From positions 62,001 through 126,000 of the forward strand of contig DATJUX010000044.1 of NCBI GenBank assembly GCA_035502095.1: DNA of 64,000 bases, read 5' to 3'. Source of the stretch: JAKANT01 sp035502095 (GTDB lineage Bacteria > Pseudomonadota > Gammaproteobacteria > Burkholderiales > Burkholderiaceae_F). Positions within the stretch are counted from its first letter, which is position 1. Each line of letters begins with the position of its first letter. A model generated the notes under the pieces. It was not told the origin of the DNA. It searched no databases and was given only the letters and a program-made list of their open reading frames with translations. The position numbers were made by a program, and so were the translations under genes. Shown here piece after piece: positions 19,346-26,132 of the stretch.

Positions 19346-20180
19346 CTGGTCGCCGAACTCCGAGGTCTCCGCGCGCTTTGAACCGGCGCCCGCGGGATCG
19401 CGTTTCGTCCTCACGTACCTGCCGAGCGGAGCCGAGCGCGGCACCATTGTCTTTGCCGCGCCGTTCGCCGAGGAAATGAACAAGAGCCGGCGCATGGTTG
19501 CGCAGGCGTCGCGTGCGCTTGCTGCTGCCGGCTGGCGCGTGATCGAGTGCGACCTGTACGGTTGCGGTGACAGCGCGGGCGAGTTCTCGGAAGCGACGTG
19601 GGAACAGTGGGTTGCAGACCTGGGCCGGATCGTGCAAGCAGAGGCGCAGCCCAACCGGGCACTGTGGCTTTGGGGCCTGCGCGCAGGCGCGCTGCTGTTG
19701 CCGCCTCTCCTGGAGTCGCACGCTGCTGCGAACGTGCTGCTCTGGCAACCCGCGCTCGACGGCGCCCAGGTACTCGGCCAGTTCCTTCGCATGCGCACCG
19801 CGGCCTCGTTGCTCGAAGCCGGCAACTCGATCGATCGGCGCACCCTTCGGGAGCAGCTCGCGCGCGGCGAGTCCGTCGAGGTTGCAGGCTACGTGCTGGG
19901 GGCCGGTCTCGCCAACGGCCTTGCGCTCGCCCGTCTGCACCTGCCACCGGACTTCGGTGGAAGCATCGTCTGGATCGACGTGGCCGAGGATGCCGCCTCG
20001 CCGCAATCCGTCGCGGCCGAAAAGCTGCTTGCATCGTGGCACGATGCGGGTCATGCGGTCGATTTCCAACGCGTCGCCGGCCCGGCGTTTTGGCAGACCG
20101 TGGAGATTGCCGAGGTGCCGGAACTGAGCGGACGCACTGTCGCGGCGCTGGAACGCGCTTTGCCGGCAGCCTGGGCATGA
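19335..20180 (+). CDS. Alpha/beta hydrolase, exosortase A system-associated hydrolase 2
   Basis: A 281-residue alpha/beta-hydrolase-fold protein like TIGR03101. It keeps the family segment IECDLYGCGDSAGEF but at the expected nucleophile elbow it reads WGLRAG, with Arg where a Ser or Cys is normally found; a classical catalytic triad is therefore not visible. It may be a non-catalytic partner of hydrolase 1, or use another residue. The start is a TTG at 19335 with GAAGG upstream, overlapping the ACP gene. The stop overlaps the next ATG (ATGA). A role as thioesterase or transferase partner for the ACP is inference. Confidence 0.85.
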   Translation: MRPDWSPNSEVSARFEPAPAGSRFVLTYLPSGAERGTIVFAAPFAEEMNKSRRMVAQASRALAAAGWRVIECDLYGCGDSAGEFSEATWEQWVADLGRIVQAEAQPNRALWLWGLRAGALLLPPLLESHAAANVLLWQPALDGAQVLGQFLRMRTAASLLEAGNSIDRRTLREQLARGESVEVAGYVLGAGLANGLALARLHLPPDFGGSIVWIDVAEDAASPQSVAAEKLLASWHDAGHAVDFQRVAGPAFWQTVEIAEVPELSGRTVAALERALPAAWA

Positions 20181-21100
20181 GGGGCCCCGCAGTCGCGGCG
20201 CCGCCGCTCGATCTTGCGGCGACTCCGGCTCCTCGGTATGTCGAGGAGGCAACCTGGATTCACTGCGGTAGCCACCGGATGCTCGGCGTCCTCTGCCAGC
20301 CCGCGCAGGGAGCGCGATCCGGGGTCGGCGTCGTGATCGCGGTCGGCGGGCCGCAGTATCGGATTGGGAGTCATCGCCAGTTCGTGCAGCTGGCACGCCG
20401 GCTTGCAGCGGGCGGCTTCGCTTCGCTGCGCTTCGACAACCGAGGCATGGGGGATAGCGAGGGACCCGCACGGACGTTCGAACAGACTGGCGATGACCTC
20501 GCCGCAGCGATCGACCACTTGTCCTCTCGCCCCGGTGTCCGGTCGATCGTAGTCTGGGCACTCTGTGATGCGGCCTCGGCCGCACTGATGTTCTGCAGCG
20601 CGAACCCGCGGGTCGCCGGCTTGGCCCTGCTCAATCCCTGGGCGCGCAGTGAAGCCACGCTTGCATCCACCCATCTCAAGCACTACTACGCGCAGCGACT
20701 CCTGGAGCGCGACTTTTGGAATCGGGTCATTCAGGGGCGATTCGACTGGCGCGCGTCGGCTCGCGGGCTCTTGGGAAGTCTCGCGCGGTTGCTGCGGTCC
20801 GCACCACAGAACGAGAGTGTGCGGTTTCAGGACTTGATGGCGCGCGGTTGGAGACGATTCGAGAGTCCGATTCTGCTGGTGCTGAGCGGCCGCGACCTCA
20901 CCGCGAGGGAGTTTGTCGAATACGCATCGACGGACCCATTGTGGCGGGGGCTGTTGCAGCGTCCCAACGTCCGCCAGATCGATATCGCCGAAGCCGATCA
21001 CACCTTCTCGAATCCAGCATGGAAAGCATGGCTGGAGGATCAAACCTTGCAATGGCTGCGCGGAATCGACGACGCGCCCGCGCAGCGGCAGAGAACATAG
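20177..21100 (+). CDS. Alpha/beta hydrolase, exosortase A system-associated hydrolase 1
   Basis: A 307-residue alpha/beta hydrolase like TIGR03100. The nucleophile elbow reads WALCDAAS, so Cys is the likely nucleophile, as in dienelactone-hydrolase-type enzymes. The oxyanion-side segment RFDNRGMGDSEG and the late His in EADHTFSNPAWK complete a plausible triad. The ATG overlaps the hydrolase 2 stop. Together with the ACP and ligase it may release or transfer the acyl group. No signal peptide is seen, so action is cytoplasmic. Confidence 0.87.
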   Translation: MRGPAVAAPPLDLAATPAPRYVEEATWIHCGSHRMLGVLCQPAQGARSGVGVVIAVGGPQYRIGSHRQFVQLARRLAAGGFASLRFDNRGMGDSEGPARTFEQTGDDLAAAIDHLSSRPGVRSIVVWALCDAASAALMFCSANPRVAGLALLNPWARSEATLASTHLKHYYAQRLLERDFWNRVIQGRFDWRASARGLLGSLARLLRSAPQNESVRFQDLMARGWRRFESPILLVLSGRDLTAREFVEYASTDPLWRGLLQRPNVRQIDIAEADHTFSNPAWKAWLEDQTLQWLRGIDDAPAQRQRT

Positions 21101-21211
21101 AAACCCGATTCGCGAGCAAGCGCAGCGAAGAGCATAGGCGGTACGTCTAAAAGTCGTAGCCGGAACCGGGCTCGAGTTCGGCCCAGCCGATGTCGAAACG
21201 GTCTAGGGCGA

Positions 21212-21231
21212 ACGTGGGAATTGATCCACGT
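21212..21231. repeat. Inverted repeat upstream of the lipoprotein gene
   Basis: ACGTGG-8 nt-CCACGT is a perfect 6-bp dyad in the 191-nt gap after hydrolase 1 and 61 nt before the lipoprotein start. It may be an operator or a message-end hairpin; no T-run follows. Confidence 0.35.
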
Positions 21232-21291
21232 CCGTGCGGTGCGGTCCAATCCCACCTGTGAATAACGTCCTTTCCGCATTGGATCCGTTCA

Positions 21292-21702
21292 ATGACTCGA
21301 ACAAGTCGGCGTGGCGCCCTGCGCTTCGGCCTCTTCAGCTGCGCGATGCTGTTGGCAGGGTGCGGTGGTGCAGATGTCGCGTTCAACGCGCTGCAGGGCG
21401 GGTCCCCCGCCCCGGCGCCTACACCTAGTCCGACTCCGACCCCGAGCCCAGCGCCAACACCGGCCAGCACGGCGTGGAATCCGGTGATCCCTGCTTTCTT
21501 CGTGAATGTCGGCGGATCGTTCGACCTTTCCCAGACACTTCCTGCCAGCGCAGATCGCGGCGGAACCTTCGGAGTCGCGAGCGGCGGTCCGCCGCTACCC
21601 TCAGGCATGACGTTGACTTCCTCCGGAATTCTCTCGATGGGAAGCGCCGCAATCGGCCAGACGGCTGGGGTTATCTTTACGTACACAACGCCCGGTAGCT
21701 AA
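21292..21702 (+). CDS. Small lipoprotein with proline-rich linker and Ig-like (PIG-type) domain
   Basis: A 136-residue predicted lipoprotein. The lipobox is MLLAGC (Cys near 23), followed by a linker of alternating Pro with Ala, Ser or Thr (about 38-60) and a small beta domain, SFDLSQTLP to VIFTYTTPGS, like the putative Ig (He_PIG) domains of cell-surface proteins. It would sit on the outside of the inner or outer membrane. Its stop is 10 nt before a beta-propeller gene in the +1 frame that lacks a signal peptide, so the two could be halves of one protein split by a frameshift. Function unknown. Confidence 0.6.
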   Translation: MTRTSRRGALRFGLFSCAMLLAGCGGADVAFNALQGGSPAPAPTPSPTPTPSPAPTPASTAWNPVIPAFFVNVGGSFDLSQTLPASADRGGTFGVASGGPPLPSGMTLTSSGILSMGSAAIGQTAGVIFTYTTPGS

Positions 21703-21712
21703 GGGAGCACAC

Positions 21713-22723
21713 GTGACAACGATTCTTTCAACGCCGACCGTGGTGTCGGTGCAGGCTGCGTCCGCGCTCAGCCAACTGGCCGTCTCGATGGCACGCGGGA
21801 CCTGGACCCTGATGTCGCCGGTCCCCAGCGGGTTGGGCATCTTCTGCGGTGGACCGACGAGCGGCGTAAAGCCGGGCTATGCAACCAAGATGGCCTATGA
21901 CGCAGTCAACAAGAAGATCTACGCATTTGTCGGCGACCATGGCGATCCGCAGATCATTCACTTCTGCGTATACAGCGAAGCGTCCAATAGCTGGGTCGAC
22001 ACCGGGACGCCGCCATGGGCGGCCGTTCCCGGGTATCACGGCTGGGAGCATTACACGACGGAGAGCGCGACCGGGCGTCTCTGGTTTCGACCGTACGGCA
22101 CGCTGAACCTCCAGCGCTGGGAAGGCGGGTCGTCGTGGACGCAGTTCTCGTACTCCAGCCTCTTCAGCTACGCGTCGTCTGAAGGCGCTGTGCACTGGTT
22201 CCCCGAGCGCAACGAGATCATCATTTGTCACCAGGAGAACACGCCGAACGGTCGTGTTGCCGGATGGAACCCAAGCACGCAGACGGGCATCATCCACTCC
22301 TCGACGCTGACCAACCTCGGCGGCACAAATCCATTCGCCCAGTACAGCCCCCAGCACGCGCTTGTCTGGATGGGGGGCGGCACGCCGAACTGGATCCTCG
22401 ATCAGTCCGGCAACGTCACCGCGGGTGCAACGGCGCCATACTCGCTTGGCACCACGAACAACGACGCGCTGATGGTGTGCAACCCTGCGAACGGCAACTT
22501 CATCACGATGCAGAATGCCACGTCTTGGCATGACTTCGACCCGGTCGCAAACACTTGGACGGCGCGCAGCGGCACCGCGCAGGTCCTCGCAGCGCCGAAC
22601 AGCCTGTCGGACTGGCCAACCTTCGGCGTGATCGCGGTGCCGATCTTCCAGTACGGTGTGATCGTCTTCATCAAGTGCTGGACTGCAACGACCAATGCGC
22701 AGATGTGGCTCTTCAAGCCGTGA
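21713..22723 (+). CDS. Kelch/beta-propeller-like protein
   Basis: A 336-residue protein rich in Gly, Trp and aromatic residues, with repeated blade-like segments (for example AYDAVNKKIYAFVG, SEGAVHWFPERNEIIIC, TNNDALMVCNPANGNFI, VANTWTARSG) as in Kelch-type beta-propellers. It should bind ligands or glycans, but no catalytic residues can be named. The GTG start has AGGGAG about 6 nt upstream, supporting independent translation; however, there is no signal peptide, unlike the lipoprotein ending 10 nt earlier. It is not part of the known core set of XrtA genes and may be strain-specific. Confidence 0.6.
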   Translation: MTTILSTPTVVSVQAASALSQLAVSMARGTWTLMSPVPSGLGIFCGGPTSGVKPGYATKMAYDAVNKKIYAFVGDHGDPQIIHFCVYSEASNSWVDTGTPPWAAVPGYHGWEHYTTESATGRLWFRPYGTLNLQRWEGGSSWTQFSYSSLFSYASSEGAVHWFPERNEIIICHQENTPNGRVAGWNPSTQTGIIHSSTLTNLGGTNPFAQYSPQHALVWMGGGTPNWILDQSGNVTAGATAPYSLGTTNNDALMVCNPANGNFITMQNATSWHDFDPVANTWTARSGTAQVLAAPNSLSDWPTFGVIAVPIFQYGVIVFIKCWTATTNAQMWLFKP

Positions 22724-22785
22724 GGGGCACGAGCGAACTGGTCTCGCTACATCGGGCTCAATGCACCTGGCACAGGCGCCGAGAA

Positions 22786-22808
22786 GTCGAGAGAAATAGA
22801 ATCTCGAC
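22786..22808 (+). repeat. Inverted repeat just before a broken lipoprotein gene
   Basis: GTCGAGA-9 nt-TCTCGAC is a perfect 7-bp dyad ending 3 nt before the ATG at 22812. As RNA it would fold the purine-rich ribosome-binding stretch into a stem, which could lower translation. Confidence 0.4.
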
Positions 22809-22811
22809 CGG

Positions 22812-23986
22812 ATGAACGTCGTAGCTCGACGAGGGTTGCTTGCGTGCGCGCTCGGGGTCCCGGCCGCTGCATGCGGGGGTGTAGCCGCAAACAGTGCGTC
22901 GCCCCCCCTCACCCGCGCCTTCACCAGTTCCGGCACCGTCGCCGACTCCCAATCCCCCATCGGGGGGCACCCTTCGCCACGCGCTGCGCCCAACCCGGCC
23001 TGGTAAGGTGCGTCCGCTTCGACGACGTGAGCGACTTCAACACCGGCAGTGGCGGCCTCAACGGCGCCTATCAGCAGAACGCCGGCATCATGCCGCCGTA
23101 CGGCACCTCCGATTACACGCGCGCTGTCCGCGACACCACGGCCAAAGCCTCGGGCAACGGCTCGCTGAAGTTCACCGTCCCGGCGAACGCGGGCGCCGAT
23201 ACCTCGGGCATGTACTTCACCAATTTCTCGACCGACCTGAACACCCAGTTCGGCGAGAACTCCGAGTTCTACGTGCAGTGGCGTCAGCGCTTCAGCCTCG
23301 AGTTCCTCATCAACAACGCCAACGGCGGCGGCTGGAAGCAGATCATCATCGGCACCCGCGATCAGCCCGGCACGTGGTATTCGTCGTGCACCGCGCCCGA
23401 AACCGTGTTGCACAACGACTACTACCGCGGCTTTGCGCAGATGTACAAGTCCTGCGACGGCTCGGCCTCGCACGGACCGTCCGATCCGTTCGAGCAGCCG
23501 TTCGGCGCCTCCGACTTTAAGCTGCAGAACGCGCGCCCCAGCCCGTACTGCCTGTACTCGCAGAAGAACTCGTCATACTTCCCGCCCGTCGGCGACTGCT
23601 TCGGCTACTTCGCCGACGAGTGGATGACTTCCAGGTCGGCTTCAAGCTCGGGCCGCGCGTTGGCAACGAGTTCGTCAACAGCTACGGCATGGTGTGGATT
23701 GCCCGCGCGGGGCCAGCCCTCGCAGCTTGTGATCAACTTCGGGCCCTACAGCCTGACCGCGGGCGATCCCAGCACCAACCAGAGGTTCGCCAAGCCGTGG
23801 CCGACACCGTACAAAACCGGCAGGGACGCCTCCGCGACCCAGCCCGTTGCGTACACTTGCTACGAGGAGCCCATCATCTCGCGCAAGCCGATCGCAGATC
23901 CGTGGTCCGATCCCTTTGGTTTCGCCAAAGGCAGCGTGCGAAACGCGTCGCTGCCCATTTGTTGCGCGTTTCGTGATAGCTCGTAA
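22812..23986 (+). pseudogene. Broken secreted lipoprotein with lectin/lyase-like domain (four apparent frameshifts)
   Basis: A recognisable protein is spread over three frames. It begins at ATG 22812 with a signal and lipobox (AAACGG), moves to the next frame near the 7-C run (22902-22908) where a Pro/Ser linker (PSPAPSPVPAP) follows, and shifts again at the 6-G run (22962-22967) into the main domain (FATRCAQPGLVRC, FYVQWRQRFSLEF, GWKQIIIGTR, CYEEPIISRKP). A short part near 23625-23705 (DDFQVGFKLGPRVGNEF) is in yet another frame. The domain looks like a secreted jelly-roll lectin or polysaccharide lyase, with no certain family. It is decayed or carries homopolymer sequencing errors. Confidence 0.65.
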
Positions 23987-24307
23987 CAGCACCCGACGAG
24001 CGGCCAATCAGATGTGAAGATTCGACGGTTATTCCCCCGGTCAAACCTTCTCAATACCCGATTCACGCGATAACATTCACCTTCCCCGCGTGAGCACCGC
24101 ACTCCCTTGATCGGAAAGCATTCGCGAACGCGGTCTCCCACCCTTAGCCAGACAAGGTTGTAGGCACGTGCAATTGCGGCCAGGGCAGATGACGTCGCCG
24201 ACGCGCGCCGTTTCGACCACTCTGAAGGAAGCGAATGCGGACGTCGTCGCGGAACTGACCGCCGGCGGCAGGCATGCAACCGCTCCTTCCCCGTGCCCCG
24301 CAAGCGT
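23987..24307 (+). promoter_or_regulatory. 321-nt gap before the carbamoylation block, with a near sigma-54 motif
   Basis: No gene is supported here. The best regulatory feature is TAGGCACGTGCAATTGC (24161-24177): it has the GGCACG half and TTGC half of a sigma-54 promoter, but 11 rather than 10 nt separate GG from GC. It lies 131 nt before the SGNH gene. It also contains the palindrome GCACGTGC. Given a PrsR-type activator in the locus this is a fair candidate, but the spacing is against it. Confidence 0.35.
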
Positions 24308-25504
24308 ATGAAGCGCAAAGCCGGAAGCCGCGTGCTCGATCTCGCGTTGCTCGCCGGCGGCGTTGTTTTCGCGCTGCTGATCGTCGAGGTCGGCCTGCGC
24401 ATCGCGGATTTCTCGTACGTTTCCTTCTACCGTCCCGACGACAAGTTGGGACTTCATCTTCGTGAGAACGCCGAAGGCTGGTTCAAGTCCGAGGGCGAGG
24501 CATTCATTCGCGTCAACAGCGCAGGCTACCGCGACCGCGAGCACCCGATCCAAAAGCCGCCAGGCGTCTACCGCATTGCCGTCCTCGGTGATTCGTATAT
24601 CGAAGCGCTCCAGGTCGATCTGGACAAGACGTTCCCGGTCCAGTTGGAACAGCGCTTGAACGCATGCAAGGCCTTTGGCGGCAAGCCTGTCGAGGTTCTG
24701 AATTTCGGCGTGTCGAGCTATGGGACCGCGCAGGAATTGCTTACGTTCCGGTACATGGCCTCCAAGTATTCCCCGGACCTCGTGCTGGTTGCGTTCTTCA
24801 CCGGCAACGACGTGCGCAACAACTCGCGCGATCTCGAGCCCGACAAGGTCAGGCCATTTTTTGTCCTCGATGGAAACGGACTTCGCGAGGATCGGTCGTT
24901 CGCGACGTCGGACGAGTTCCGACGGCGGACCGATCGCCTGCACGCGATCCTGAACGCGCTGCGGGTGCTCCGTGTCGTGCAGGCTGGTTACTTCGTCAAG
25001 GATCGATTGGAGCAGCGCGCGGAACAGGCGTCAAACGAGGGCCGGCAACCCGTCGAAGCGGGGCTCGATGATGCCGTGTATAGCGAACCGAGTACGCCGC
25101 AATGGCGCGACGCGTGGACGGTCACCGAACGCTTGTTTGCGCAGTTCCGCGATGAAGTCAGCGCGAGCGGTGGCGAACTGGTGTTGGTTACGCTGTCGAC
25201 CGGCATCCAGGTCAATCCCGACCCGGTAGTGCGGCAGCGATTTATGGACACGCTGCACATCCGCGACATTTTCTACCCCGACCGGCGCGTCCAGCGCGCC
25301 GCCGCGGCATTGAAGGTGCGTTCGATCATGCTGGCTCCGCGCCTGCAGGAGGTGGCGGAGCGCGACAAGGTCTTCCTGCACGGATTCAAGAATGCCGGAA
25401 TCGGAACCGGGCACTGGAGCGAACTGGGCCATCGGGTCGCAGCGGACGTCGCGGCGGCCGAAATGTGCGGGCCGTCGTGGCAAGCACGCAACGACCCGCG
25501 CTAG
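24308..25504 (+). CDS. Membrane-anchored SGNH/GDSL-family hydrolase
   Basis: A 398-residue protein with one N-terminal membrane segment (about 9-33) and an SGNH domain outside. Block I is AVLGDSYIEALQV with the nucleophile Ser; block II Gly is in NFGVSSYGTAQEL; block III Asn is in FFTGNDVRNN; the late His is in HWSELGHRV. Such enzymes act as esterases or acetyl transferases on cell-surface glycans. A GTG 15 nt upstream is an alternative start; neither has a clear ribosome site. It is the first gene of a plus-strand set leading into the carbamoyltransferase, an arrangement seen with SxtJ and DUF5989 genes in other EPS clusters. Confidence 0.83.
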   Translation: MKRKAGSRVLDLALLAGGVVFALLIVEVGLRIADFSYVSFYRPDDKLGLHLRENAEGWFKSEGEAFIRVNSAGYRDREHPIQKPPGVYRIAVLGDSYIEALQVDLDKTFPVQLEQRLNACKAFGGKPVEVLNFGVSSYGTAQELLTFRYMASKYSPDLVLVAFFTGNDVRNNSRDLEPDKVRPFFVLDGNGLREDRSFATSDEFRRRTDRLHAILNALRVLRVVQAGYFVKDRLEQRAEQASNEGRQPVEAGLDDAVYSEPSTPQWRDAWTVTERLFAQFRDEVSASGGELVLVTLSTGIQVNPDPVVRQRFMDTLHIRDIFYPDRRVQRAAAALKVRSIMLAPRLQEVAERDKVFLHGFKNAGIGTGHWSELGHRVAADVAAAEMCGPSWQARNDPR

Positions 25505-25540
25505 AGTGCATTGAAGCGGGCAGGTCAGGAGCGCACGAGA

Positions 25541-25960
25541 GTGGGACACGAGTCGTTCGATAGACACGAAGAAGTGAAGGGCTCGTCGAATCGCAGTCTC
25601 GGACTCGTGTTCGCGGCGGTCTTTCTCATCGTCGCCCTGCTGCCGCTGCTTCACGGCAGGCCGTTGCGCCTGTGGAGCCTGGCGGTTGCGGCAGCCTTCG
25701 CAATCGTTGCGCTAGTGCTGCCACGCGCTCTCACCCCGCTGAATCGAGCCTGGACGCGCCTGAGCCTGATACTGCATCGAATTGTCAGCCCGATCGTGCT
25801 TGGCATTCTCTTCTTTGTCGTCATTACTCCGCTCGGGCTGCTGATGCGGCTGCTCGGGAAGGACCCTTTGCGCCTGCGGCGAGACCCCTCTGCGCCGACC
25901 TATTGGATCGAACGTACGCCACCGGGTCCGAAGCCCGAAACCCTCTCCGATCAATTCTAG
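25541..25960 (+). CDS. SxtJ-like membrane protein
   Basis: A 139-residue protein with three or four hydrophobic segments (LGLVFAAVFLIVALLPL, LWSLAVAAAFAIVALVL, a ~20-residue segment near 85-105) and a hydrophilic tail ending TLSDQF. It matches the SxtJ family, named from the saxitoxin cluster and usually found beside a carbamoyltransferase, as here. Its function is unknown; it may hold the carbamoyltransferase at the membrane. GTG 25541 was chosen because AGGAG precedes it; a TTG ten codons earlier is less likely. Confidence 0.8.
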   Translation: MGHESFDRHEEVKGSSNRSLGLVFAAVFLIVALLPLLHGRPLRLWSLAVAAAFAIVALVLPRALTPLNRAWTRLSLILHRIVSPIVLGILFFVVITPLGLLMRLLGKDPLRLRRDPSAPTYWIERTPPGPKPETLSDQF

Positions 25961-25972
25961 GAAGCTACCGGT

Positions 25973-26122
25973 ATGAGTCTCCTGGTCGAACTATGGCGCT
26001 ACATGCGCACACGCAAGAAGTTCTGGCTGCTGCCGATCCTGGTCGCCATGTTCGTGCTAGGCGGACTTTTGATACTCGCCAAGGGCTCGGCGGTCGCGCC
26101 ATTCATCTACACGCTTTTCTGA
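25973..26122 (+). CDS. DUF5989 small membrane protein
   Basis: A 49-residue protein (MSLLVELWRYMRTRKKFW start) with a basic amphipathic N terminus, a single membrane segment (LLPILVAMFVLGGLLIL) and a short tail SAVAPFIYTLF. This pattern is the DUF5989 family, regularly found between SxtJ and NodU/CmcH carbamoyltransferases. It starts 12 nt after the SxtJ-like stop and ends 10 nt before the carbamoyltransferase ATG, so the three are surely co-transcribed. It is easily missed by gene callers because of its size. Confidence 0.8.
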   Translation: MSLLVELWRYMRTRKKFWLLPILVAMFVLGGLLILAKGSAVAPFIYTLF

Positions 26123-26132
26123 TGGCCGGTTG

